Program-made: the position numbers and the translations under genes | Notes under the pieces: generated by a model | Databases searched by the model: none | What the model saw: the letters and a program-made list of their open reading frames with translations, nothing else | What the model was told of the DNA's origin: nothing | NCBI RefSeq assembly: GCF_000282575.1 | Contig: NZ_AKJA01000160.1 | Location: 1 to 49,538, forward strand | Direction of reading: 5' to 3' | Length of the DNA stretch: 49,538 bases | Source: Herbaspirillum sp. YR522 | GTDB lineage: Bacteria; Pseudomonadota; Gammaproteobacteria; Burkholderiales; Burkholderiaceae_D | In this document: positions 32,884-40,707 of the stretch, piece after piece | Layout: the number at the start of each line of letters is the position of its first letter | Numbering within the stretch: the first letter of the stretch is position 1

Positions 32884-34989
32884 TCAGAACTTCATGCGCA
32901 CGCTCAGCGCCGCGCTACGCTGGTCGCCCGGCATGATCCACAGGTTGCTGTAGGAGCTGGCGGCGTAGCGCTTGTCGAACAGGTTGTTGATGTCCAGCGA
33001 CAGCTTGACCCTGGGCGTGATCTGCCAGTAGCCGAGCGCGCGGGCGGTGACGTAGGACGGCAATTCGACACTGTCGGCCTGGTCGCCGCTGCGCGCGCCC
33101 ACATAGCTGGGGCCGCCGCCGATGCCCCAGACACCGCCGCGGGCGTCGGCATCTTCGTAGATGGCCAGCAGGCTGCCCGAGGTGCGCGGCACGTTGACCA
33201 GGCGCGAACCGACCTTGAGCGTGTTGTCGCGGGCGACATGGGCGTCGGTCCAGGCCAGGTTGCCCGAGACCCGCCAGTGATGCCCGAACTTGCCGCCGAA
33301 GTCGAATTCGACGCCATGGCTCTTGACCTCGCCGGCGCCCACCGAGAAACCGGCATTGACCGGATCGGCCGTCAGCACGTTCTGCTTGGTGATGTCGAAG
33401 GCGGCCAGCGTGGCGCCGCTGCGGCCATCGGCGCTTTGCCATTTGAGGCCCACTTCACCGGCACGCGCGGTCTCGGGCGCGAACGCGTTGCCGCCGATAT
33501 CGCTACCGCTGTTGGGGCGAAACGACTTGCTGGCGCTGGCATAGACCGACAAGGCGTCGCTGACCAGGTAGGTCACGCCCAGGCGCGGCGAGACCGCGCC
33601 CTTGTGCTGGCGGGTGATCCTGGCCGACTGGATATTGTCGAGGGTCGACCGGAAGCTGTCTACCCGCACGCCTGCCAGCAGCCGCCAGCGCTGCGCCAGC
33701 CTGACCTGGTCTTGCAGGTACAGGCCGACGCTGCTCTGGCGCTCGGCGGTATTGGTATTGGGCGTCGGGCTTGGCTGCAACTGGCCATAGACCGGATTGT
33801 CGATGTCGATCGCATACGGCGCGGCGGCAGTCGGATTGATACGCAGCATGCGCTGGTCCAGCGTGAGCCAGTCGGCCTCGACGCCGGCCAGCACTTCATG
33901 GCCGATGTCGCCGGTGTCGAACTTGCCGCCCAGTTCGGCCTGTAGCGACGTGTCATGCCAGGTGTAGTCACGGTAGCGGCGCTGGCGGCGCAGCGTGGCA
34001 TTGTCCGGCTGCAGCAGCGAGGCCTCGGTCGAATAGCCGTCCAGCGAGCCCTGCTTGTGGAACACGCCAGCGCGCAGCTGCCAGTGTTGGTCGAGACGGT
34101 GTTCCAGCGTCAGCAGGTGGTTCTGGTTTTCCATCTTGATGTCGCCGTCATCGGGTTCGCCCAGAAAGCGCGAGGCCGGTAACGCGGCCGGGTTGCCGTT
34201 GATGGCCACCACGCCACGGTCGAGCGGCGCGCGCTGGCGCAGGAACTCGGCTTCGTAGTTGACGATGGTATGGTCGCCCAGTACCCACGTCAGTGCGGGG
34301 GCGACGAATTCGCGCTTGCTGCGCACGTTGTCGCGCACGCTGCCGCGCGTCTCGAGGGCGGCGTCGAGGCGATAGGCAAGGTGTTGTCCCAGCGCGCCGG
34401 TGGAATCGAGCGTGGTGCGATAGAACGCATTGGTGCCCGCGGTCAGTTCCACCGAACTGGCCGCCTTGAACTGCGGTTTCCGGGTCACCACGTTGATGGT
34501 GCCGCCCGGCTCGCTATTGCCGTACAACGCGGCCGCCGGGCCCTTCAGGAAATCGACGCTCTCGACATTGGACGTATCGCGCGGCGGCGCATAGCCGCGG
34601 TTGGACGCGAAGCCGTTCCACAGGATGTTCATGCCGCCGTTTTCGTTGCCCGAAAAGCCGCGGATCGAATAGTTGTCCCACAGCCCGCCGAAGTTGTTCT
34701 GGCGCGCCACGCCGCTGACGCTTTGCAATACATCGTCGAGGCGGGTGGCGGCCAGGTCGTCGAGCTGCTGGCGACCGATCACCTGCACCGCCTGCGGCAA
34801 CTCCTGCAATGGGGTGTCGGTGCGGGTGGCGCTGCCGTTGCTGCGAACACGATAGGCGCCGCGCTCGACCTCGTCGGTGACCACGATAGGCGCCAGGCCG
34901 CCGGCTTCATTGTCCGCGGCCAATGCAGCGCTCAACGGCGCGCACGCGAGCAGGCTCACTGCCGCCATGCGGATGGACGGATTGTTCAT
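32884..34989 (-). CDS. TonB-dependent outer-membrane receptor of the ABC operon
   Basis: A 701-aa outer-membrane receptor. Signal peptide at residues about 1-24 (MAAVSLLACAPLSAALAA). The plug domain (about 45-165) has the TonB-interacting region LAPIVVTDE, SVSGVARQ, YSIRGFSG and GPAAALYGNSEPGGTINVVTRKP. The barrel ends with INNLFDKRYAA and a terminal aromatic Phe (RMKF). This places it in the siderophore receptor class (FhuA/FpvA-like). ATG 34989 matches the signal peptide; the open frame to 35064 does not. It is the first gene of an operon with a Dpp/Nik-type importer, so receptor and importer likely handle the same chelate. Palindromes upstream may be the operator. Confidence 0.9.
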   Translation of the reverse strand: MNNPSIRMAAVSLLACAPLSAALAADNEAGGLAPIVVTDEVERGAYRVRSNGSATRTDTPLQELPQAVQVIGRQQLDDLAATRLDDVLQSVSGVARQNNFGGLWDNYSIRGFSGNENGGMNILWNGFASNRGYAPPRDTSNVESVDFLKGPAAALYGNSEPGGTINVVTRKPQFKAASSVELTAGTNAFYRTTLDSTGALGQHLAYRLDAALETRGSVRDNVRSKREFVAPALTWVLGDHTIVNYEAEFLRQRAPLDRGVVAINGNPAALPASRFLGEPDDGDIKMENQNHLLTLEHRLDQHWQLRAGVFHKQGSLDGYSTEASLLQPDNATLRRQRRYRDYTWHDTSLQAELGGKFDTGDIGHEVLAGVEADWLTLDQRMLRINPTAAAPYAIDIDNPVYGQLQPSPTPNTNTAERQSSVGLYLQDQVRLAQRWRLLAGVRVDSFRSTLDNIQSARITRQHKGAVSPRLGVTYLVSDALSVYASASKSFRPNSGSDIGGNAFAPETARAGEVGLKWQSADGRSGATLAAFDITKQNVLTADPVNAGFSVGAGEVKSHGVEFDFGGKFGHHWRVSGNLAWTDAHVARDNTLKVGSRLVNVPRTSGSLLAIYEDADARGGVWGIGGGPSYVGARSGDQADSVELPSYVTARALGYWQITPRVKLSLDINNLFDKRYAASSYSNLWIMPGDQRSAALSVRMKF

Positions 34990-35232
34990 GACTTGGTCTT
35001 CCCCTGTGCAGCGTCTGCCGTGCGGCAACGCCCGGTTGATATCGTGGTGCATACGCTGGTTCAAGCCAGTGGCTTGAAACGCTGCGCATTTTATTGCAAC
35101 TGTGTTGCATTTGCAAAAAATTAGTGTGATGATACATGCCCGAACGCTGTTTCAGGGTTTTCAGTTCATGCTTGCGACAATTTGCCGCTGGTCCCGCTCA
35201 ACTATCCAAAACCTTTTGCCGCGAGTATGATT
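34990..35232. promoter_or_regulatory. Divergent promoter region with palindromes (TTCAAGCC and TTGCAA elements)
   Basis: No gene is seen here. Perfect inverted repeat TTCAAGCC-AGT-GGCTTGAA lies at 35060-35078. Next, TTGCAA-N5-TTGCAT-TTGCAA occupies 35094-35116, containing the palindrome TGCAAC-TGT-GTTGCA (35095-35109). The second resembles the Nur nickel-regulator box (TTGCAA-N5-TTGCAA) that I recall from Streptomyces. These sites lie 70-130 bp before the minus-strand TonB start and before the riboswitch in the other direction. Regulator unknown. Confidence 0.5.
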
Positions 35233-35457
35233 CGCCTGTTTTGGTGCTCGCGGCCGGGTTCTCGGCTGCAGTTAAACGGGAAACACGCGTCGGCCGCCGG
35301 TCGACGACACAACGTGTGCTGCCCCCGCAACGGTAAAACAGGCGCCGCATTCATTGCGGCAGGTCGCCTCCGAGGTCCACTGTGCGTATTGGCATGGGAA
35401 GGCGTGGCGATCGGTCCTGTTAGCCCGGATACCGGCCAGGACGGATGGATGCAGGCG
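35233..35457 (+). promoter_or_regulatory. Cobalamin (AdoCbl) riboswitch
   Basis: All main landmarks of the cobalamin aptamer are present in order. The closing helix P1 can form between CGCCTG (35233-35238) and CAGGCG (35452-35457). TTAAACGGGAAAC is at about 35272-35284, the core CTGCCCCCGCAACGGTAA at about 35320-35337, and the B12 box GTTAGCCCGGATACCGGCC at about 35419-35437. It precedes a TonB receptor operon by about 200 nt. On cobalamin binding it should repress expression of that operon. The subtype (adenosyl- or hydroxo-selective) cannot be told from sequence alone. Confidence 0.95.
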
Positions 35458-35627
35458 ACCGGGGTGTGTCGTGACTGCCTGGCGATATCGATTGTTTTCC
35501 TGAAATCTCAGACGCGTGCCGCATGGCGCAGCCTTGCTGCGTGCTGCGCGCGGCTTCGCCACGGCTGTCATCGGACCGGGTCCCTGCTTGCCTTGATCGC
35601 GGCGCGGGGAGCCGCTTGACCAGAATC

Positions 35628-35642
35628 GGCCGCCTGGCGGCC
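35628..35642 (+). promoter_or_regulatory. Hairpin just upstream of the ribosome binding site in the riboswitch leader
   Basis: GGCCGC-CTG-GCGGCC forms a perfect 6-bp stem with a 3-nt loop, 6 nt before the AGGAAG ribosome binding site (35649-35654) of the TonB receptor gene at 35660. No T tract follows, so a terminator is unlikely. It may be part of the expression platform, favouring translational control by the riboswitch. Inferred. Confidence 0.5.
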
Positions 35643-35659
35643 ATCGACAGGAAGCAGTG

Positions 35660-37813
35660 ATGAACGCATTCGACAGCAACCCATTCCCTTGCCGCCGCCG
35701 GCTGGCCGTTGCGCTGGCGGCCGCCTTCTCGGCCCTGGGCGGACAGGCCCAGGCCAGCGACAGTGCCTTGCCCGAGATCGTGGTCTCGAGCCCGGCCGAG
35801 AGCGAGCTCAAACGCGCCGGCACCGCCGCCGGCCGGTTGCAACTGACACCGCTGGAAACCCCGGCCAGCGTCACGGCGATCGCTGGCGACACGATTCGCG
35901 AGCGCGGCTACCAGAGCCTGCTCGATGCGCAAACGCGCGCGCCCGGCGTGAGCTCGGTGCCGTTCTCGGGCAACGGCAACAATTCGCTGTCGGCACGCGG
36001 GTTCTACGGGCCCAACTCGATCTCGCAGCTCTACGATGGCCTGCAGCTCTACAACGCCGGCGGCGTGGTGACGTTTCCATTCGATCCCTGGAACGTCGAG
36101 CGGGTCGAATTGCTCAACGGCCCGGCATCGGTGCTGTACGGCACCGGCTTCATCGGTGGTGCGGTCAACGTGATCCCCCGTAAACCCGATTTCGACCACT
36201 CATCCAACGAAGTGCAATTGTCGGCTGGCTCGTTCGGTACCTGGCGCCAGGCCATCGACAGCACCGGCCCGCTCAACGACCAGTGGGCCTATCGCATCAG
36301 CGCCAGCCATGTCGGCTCGGACGGCTGGATGGAACGCGGTCGCAGCGACAGCCTGGCGCTGTCGGCGGCGCTGGCCTGGAAGGCCAGCAGGGACCTGACC
36401 CTGACGCTGTCGAACGACTACGGCGACATCGATCCCGGCAGCTACGAAGGAACGCCGATCATCGGCGGCAGCGTGATCCGGTCGCTGCGCTATCGCAACT
36501 TCAACGTCGACGACGCCCAGGTACGCTTCACCGAGAACCGGACCTACCTGCGCGCGCGCTACCAGGCCACGCCCGAGGTCGTATTCAATAACGATGTGTA
36601 CCTGATCAAGCACGAACGGCGCTACAGGGAAACCTATACCTTCACCTACAACCCGGCTACCGGCAACGTGTTGCGCTCCAACTATCGCGACATCATCGGC
36701 TACCAGACCCAGTACGGCGACCACGGCTACGTCACGATCGACCACCGGTTGTGGGGGCGCAAGAACCAACTGGTCATGGGCTTCGATGCCAACCGCTCGC
36801 TGTACGACCGCAACGACAACACCAATAGCGCCGGCAACTTCCCCGGTTCGACCACGGTGAGCGCGTCGGGCTCGGCTCCGGGCAGCTTTGCCCAGGGCAC
36901 CAGCGCCGCCATGCGTTACCTGTACCGGGTCACGCTCGACCAGGCCGGCCTGTTCCTGCAGGACCGATACCAGCTCGACGACCGCTGGTCGGTGACCGGC
37001 GGCCTGCGTGGCGACCACTACCGGACCAGGCGCGACGACAACATCACCCGCAGCACATCGTCGGGCAACACCGATGCGGTGTCATGGAACGGCGGCGTGG
37101 TGTTCAATCCGGTCCGCGACACGGCGCTCTATGCGCAATATGCGGTCGCGTCCGATCCGGCCACGTCGCTGGCCAGCATCAGCGCCTCGCAGATGCAATA
37201 TGCCGTCTCGCGCGGCAAGCAGGTCGAGGCCGGCGTCAAGCAGTCGCTATGGGACGGCAAGCTGGACTGGACCCTGGCGGCCTACCGCATCATCAAGAGC
37301 GACCTGCTGACCCCCAACATCAACAACACCCAGGTGTCGGATACGGTCGGCCAGCAATCCTCGCGCGGCCTGGAAGCATCGATCACCGTGCGTGCCTGGC
37401 GCAACTGGCGCATCGAGGCCAATGCGTCGGCGCTGCAGGCGCAGTTCGACGACTTCGTGGCCAGCGTCAACGGCCGCCCCGCCTCGCTGCGCGGCTACCG
37501 CCCGCAGTTCGTGCCCAAGCGCACCGGCAACCTGTTCGTGGCATGGAACTTCCTGCCGCAATGGGAACTGCGCAGCGGCGCCCACTATGTCAGCGACCGC
37601 TATTCGGACAACACCAACGTCTCGCGCCTGCCCGCCTATACCGTGCTGGACGCCGGCCTGGCCTGGCGCGTCAACGAGCGTCTGAAGTTCGACCTGCGCA
37701 TCGACAACCTGGCCGACAAGGTCTACGCCGCATCGACCTATGCGGGCACCGCCACCCAATGGGTGCTGGGCGCGCCGCGCAGCTACACCCTGGCCATGAA
37801 CTATGGCTTCTGA
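35660..37813 (+). CDS. TonB-dependent receptor under cobalamin-riboswitch control
   Basis: A 717-aa outer-membrane receptor. The signal peptide is at residues about 1-32 (RRRLAVALAAAFSALGGQAQA). The plug (about 40-170) carries LPEIVVSS, LETPASVTAI, SARGFYGPNS, LYDGLQLYNAGG and GPASVLYGTGFIGGAVNVIPRKP; the barrel ends in a Tyr-Gly-Phe terminus. By sequence it belongs to the siderophore receptor class, longer than typical BtuB (about 600 aa), yet it lies behind a cobalamin riboswitch and before BtuF/BtuC/BtuD-like genes. It may transport corrinoids or cobalt chelates. ATG 35660 follows AGGAAG by 5 nt; a GTG codon lies just upstream. The binding-protein gene overlaps its end by 11 nt. Confidence 0.9.
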   Translation: MNAFDSNPFPCRRRLAVALAAAFSALGGQAQASDSALPEIVVSSPAESELKRAGTAAGRLQLTPLETPASVTAIAGDTIRERGYQSLLDAQTRAPGVSSVPFSGNGNNSLSARGFYGPNSISQLYDGLQLYNAGGVVTFPFDPWNVERVELLNGPASVLYGTGFIGGAVNVIPRKPDFDHSSNEVQLSAGSFGTWRQAIDSTGPLNDQWAYRISASHVGSDGWMERGRSDSLALSAALAWKASRDLTLTLSNDYGDIDPGSYEGTPIIGGSVIRSLRYRNFNVDDAQVRFTENRTYLRARYQATPEVVFNNDVYLIKHERRYRETYTFTYNPATGNVLRSNYRDIIGYQTQYGDHGYVTIDHRLWGRKNQLVMGFDANRSLYDRNDNTNSAGNFPGSTTVSASGSAPGSFAQGTSAAMRYLYRVTLDQAGLFLQDRYQLDDRWSVTGGLRGDHYRTRRDDNITRSTSSGNTDAVSWNGGVVFNPVRDTALYAQYAVASDPATSLASISASQMQYAVSRGKQVEAGVKQSLWDGKLDWTLAAYRIIKSDLLTPNINNTQVSDTVGQQSSRGLEASITVRAWRNWRIEANASALQAQFDDFVASVNGRPASLRGYRPQFVPKRTGNLFVAWNFLPQWELRSGAHYVSDRYSDNTNVSRLPAYTVLDAGLAWRVNERLKFDLRIDNLADKVYAASTYAGTATQWVLGAPRSYTLAMNYGF

Positions 37814-38900
37814 GCGCAGGCCTGCGCGCGCCTGGCGGCCATGGCTGGCGGCGTTGCTGCTGGCCACGCTATGCTGGCCGGCGCTGGGCGCCGACCTGGC
37901 GATCCTGCAACGCCAGGGTGGGCAACTGCACATCACCGACGACGTCGGGCGCGAATTGCGCCTGGCGGTGCCGCTCAAGCGAGTGGTGGTGTTCAATCGC
38001 TACACCACCGAATTCGTGCGCGCCATCGGCGCCATGGAGGCGGTGGTCGGGGTCGACATCGACGCCGCCCGCAGCGGTGGCTACTGGCCCACGGTGACGC
38101 CGGCGATGCTGGCCGGGCAGGGCCAGTCCAACCCCAACTTCGAGGCGATCGTGGCAATGCGCCCGGAGGTGGTGTTCATGCCGCGCAACAGCGATTGGCA
38201 GAAGGCGGCCCAGGTGCTGGCACGGTTTCACATCACGGTGGTGGTGCTGACCGCGTGGGATGTCTTGCGTCACGAGCGCAACGTCGCATTGCTGGGTGAA
38301 CTGTTCGGCCGGCAGCCGCGCGCGGCGCGCCTCAATGCGTTCTATCGCGGCTACCGCGACCTGCTGGAGCAGCGCCTGGCCGGAGTCACCCGCCAACGCG
38401 TCTATATCGAGGAAGTCGGCAACTACAAGACCCTGCTCAAGGGCTCGGGCTGGCACGACATGGTCGAACTGGGCGGCGGGCATAACGTATTTGGCGATGT
38501 GCAGATCGGATCGCAGTTGGCGCGCGGTAGCGTGCAGGGCTTCGCGGTCGATCCGGAGGAAGTCGTCGCCCGCCAGCCGCAGGTGATCATCAAGCTGCAA
38601 CCGGCCCAATACCAGCCGCATCCGCGGGCGTTCTCGCAACAGGTGCTGCAGGGCATTGCCTCCAGGCCCGGCTTCGCCAACCTGCCGGCCGTCACCAGCG
38701 GCCAGGTTTATCACCTCAGTTACTACCTGGCCGGTGCCTGTTCCAAGATCATCGGTGCATTGCAGATCGCCAAGTGGCTCTATCCCGAACGTTTTGCCGA
38801 CGTCGATCCCGAGCAGGTCATGGCGTTGTGGCTGGAGCAGTTCCAGCAGGTACCGGCCCACGCAGGCTATTGGGCGTCGCTGGCGCAGTGGCGTCGATGA
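37803..38900 (+). CDS. Periplasmic binding protein, BtuF/FecB family
   Basis: A 365-aa class III binding protein. Signal peptide at about residues 1-29 (WLAALLLATLCWPALGADL). The Peripla_BP_2 domain shows ITDDVGRELRLAVPLKRVVVFN at the start, then FEAIVAMRPEVVFM and VVVLTAWDVLRHERNVALLGELFG. The two lobes are joined by a long helix, and GWHDMVELGGGHNVFGD is typical of the C-lobe. It is slightly longer than E. coli BtuF (266 aa), closer to siderophore-binding members, so the ligand could be a corrinoid or a metal chelate. It overlaps the receptor gene by 11 nt and the permease start by 4 bp. Confidence 0.88.
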   Translation: MASERRPARAWRPWLAALLLATLCWPALGADLAILQRQGGQLHITDDVGRELRLAVPLKRVVVFNRYTTEFVRAIGAMEAVVGVDIDAARSGGYWPTVTPAMLAGQGQSNPNFEAIVAMRPEVVFMPRNSDWQKAAQVLARFHITVVVLTAWDVLRHERNVALLGELFGRQPRAARLNAFYRGYRDLLEQRLAGVTRQRVYIEEVGNYKTLLKGSGWHDMVELGGGHNVFGDVQIGSQLARGSVQGFAVDPEEVVARQPQVIIKLQPAQYQPHPRAFSQQVLQGIASRPGFANLPAVTSGQVYHLSYYLAGACSKIIGALQIAKWLYPERFADVDPEQVMALWLEQFQQVPAHAGYWASLAQWRR

Positions 38901-39940
38901 GCGGCGGCTTGCATGCGCGCCTGCGCCAGCAGCAACGCCGTCGCCTGTGGCTGTGCGGCGGCACCGTGGGCTTGCTGGTGCTGCTGGCCGTGGCCTCGCT
39001 CAGCCTCGGTGTGCGCGACTTCGGCCCGCTGCAGGTGCTGCAGCTGTTGGGGGTGGCCGCCGACGATGCGGGTGCGCGCGCGGTACTGCTGGAGCTACGC
39101 CTGCCGCGCACGGTGATGGCGCTGGTAGCCGGCGCCGGCCTGGCGCTGTCGGGCGCGGCGATGCAGGGTGTCACCCGCAACGTCCTGGTAAGCCCCTACA
39201 CCATGGGTATTTCACCGGCGGCGGCGTTTGGCGCCTCGCTGGCGATCCTGGCCGGCGCCAACCTGGGCGCGTCCGGCGCCTGGCTCATCGTTAGCGCCGC
39301 CTTTGCCAGCGCCGTGATATGCGCGCTGCTGGTGCTGGGGCTGGCCGCCCTGCGCGGTGTCACGGCAACCATGCTGGTGCTGGGCGGCATCGGCCTGACC
39401 CATCTGTTTGCGGCGCTCACGGCCAGCGTGCAGTTCGTCGCCAGCGAGCAGCAGTTGTCGGCCATCGTGCAATGGACCTTCGGCTCGCTCAACGGCATCA
39501 CCTGGCATGAAGTCGGTATCGCCGCCGCGGTGCTGGTAGTGTGTGCGCCGGTACTGCTGGCCCATGCCTGGGCGCTCAATGCCTTCGCCGCCGGCGGTGA
39601 CGAGGTGGCGGCCTCGCTCGGCTTTCCGGTAGGGCGGGTACGCACCGTGGTGACGGTGGCTGCCGTCATGATCACCGCTGCCATCGTCAGCTTCACCGGC
39701 GTGATCGGTTTCGTCGGCCTGGTCGCACCCCATATCGCGCGCCTGCTGGTGGGCGGCGACCATCGCTGGTTGCTGCCGCTGGCGGCCGCCTGTGGCGCGA
39801 TCCTGGTGCTGGCCGCCGACACGGCCGGCCGCCTGCTGCTGGCGCCGGTGATCGTGCCGGTCGGCATCGTGGTGGCGTATATCGGCGTGCCGTTGTTCCT
39901 TCATCTGCTGCTGGGCAGCCGACACGGGGCGGAGCTGTGA
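38897..39940 (+). CDS. ABC permease of the FecCD/BtuC family
   Basis: A 347-aa permease with about nine to ten hydrophobic helices. Family motifs: LRLPRTVMALVAGAGLALSGAAMQGVTRNVLVSPYTMGIS (residues about 65-105) and FVGLVAPHIARLLVGGDHR near residue 285. ATG 38897 forms ATGA overlap with the binding-protein stop; the longer frame to 38774 is a shadow. Substrate should be the same as that of the binding protein. The next gene, the ATPase, starts in the overlap TGATG. Confidence 0.92.
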   Translation: MSGGLHARLRQQQRRRLWLCGGTVGLLVLLAVASLSLGVRDFGPLQVLQLLGVAADDAGARAVLLELRLPRTVMALVAGAGLALSGAAMQGVTRNVLVSPYTMGISPAAAFGASLAILAGANLGASGAWLIVSAAFASAVICALLVLGLAALRGVTATMLVLGGIGLTHLFAALTASVQFVASEQQLSAIVQWTFGSLNGITWHEVGIAAAVLVVCAPVLLAHAWALNAFAAGGDEVAASLGFPVGRVRTVVTVAAVMITAAIVSFTGVIGFVGLVAPHIARLLVGGDHRWLLPLAAACGAILVLAADTAGRLLLAPVIVPVGIVVAYIGVPLFLHLLLGSRHGAEL

Positions 39941-40707
39941 TGCTGAAACTGGATGCCCTGCACTACCGCCATGGCGCGCGCGAAGTGCTGGCCGGCATCG
40001 ACCTGCGGGTCGCTGCCGGCGAGGTGGTCGCCCTGCTGGGACCCAACGGCGCCGGCAAGAGCACGCTGCTGCGTTGTATCAACCAGACCGCCGGTCCCTA
40101 TCGGGGGCGGATCACCCTGGACGGACATGACGCCCGCCTCATGGGACGCCGCGAACTGGCCAGGCGGGTATCGTGGGTGCCGCAGCAGGGTGGATCGAGC
40201 ATGGCCTTGCGGGTGGTCGACATGGTGCTGCTGGGCCGCGCACCGCATCGCCGACCCGGCAGCGGCCGGCGTGACATGCAGGTCGTGTTCGACATCATCG
40301 AGCGCCTGCAACTGCAGCACCTGGCCACGCGCGCGGTCGATCGGCTCAGCGGTGGCGAGCGCCAGCGCGTCATGCTGGCGCGCGCCATCGCGCAGGAAAG
40401 CAGCCTGGTGCTGCTGGACGAACCCACCAGCGAGCTCGACCTGCGCCATCAGCTGGAGACCATGGCGTTGGTGCGCGAGACGGCGCGTGAACGCAACGTC
40501 GCGGTATTGGTAGCGATCCATGACCTGGCGCTGGCCGCGCGCCTGGCCGACCGCCTGGTGCTGCTGTCGGAGGGACGCATCCACGCCGACGGCGCCTGGC
40601 AGCAGGTGCTGAGCACCGAGAACCTGCGCGCCGTCTACGGGGTCGAGGCCATCGTCGGCAGCCACGGCGAGCTGCCGTATGTGATGGCAGTGGCGGGCCG
40701 GACATGA
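39940..40707 (+). CDS. ABC ATPase of the BtuD/FecE family
   Basis: A 255-aa ATPase. Walker A GPNGAGKSTLLR is at about residue 35-46, the Q loop at SWVPQQGG, the signature LSGGERQRVMLARA about 135, Walker B LVLLDEPTSELD, and the H-loop AIHDLALAARLADR. ATG 39940 overlaps the permease stop (TGATG); a GTG lies one codon upstream. It energises the BtuC-like permease. The monooxygenase gene starts in an ATGA overlap with its stop, so all five structural genes of the operon are coupled. Confidence 0.93.
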   Translation: MLKLDALHYRHGAREVLAGIDLRVAAGEVVALLGPNGAGKSTLLRCINQTAGPYRGRITLDGHDARLMGRRELARRVSWVPQQGGSSMALRVVDMVLLGRAPHRRPGSGRRDMQVVFDIIERLQLQHLATRAVDRLSGGERQRVMLARAIAQESSLVLLDEPTSELDLRHQLETMALVRETARERNVAVLVAIHDLALAARLADRLVLLSEGRIHADGAWQQVLSTENLRAVYGVEAIVGSHGELPYVMAVAGRT

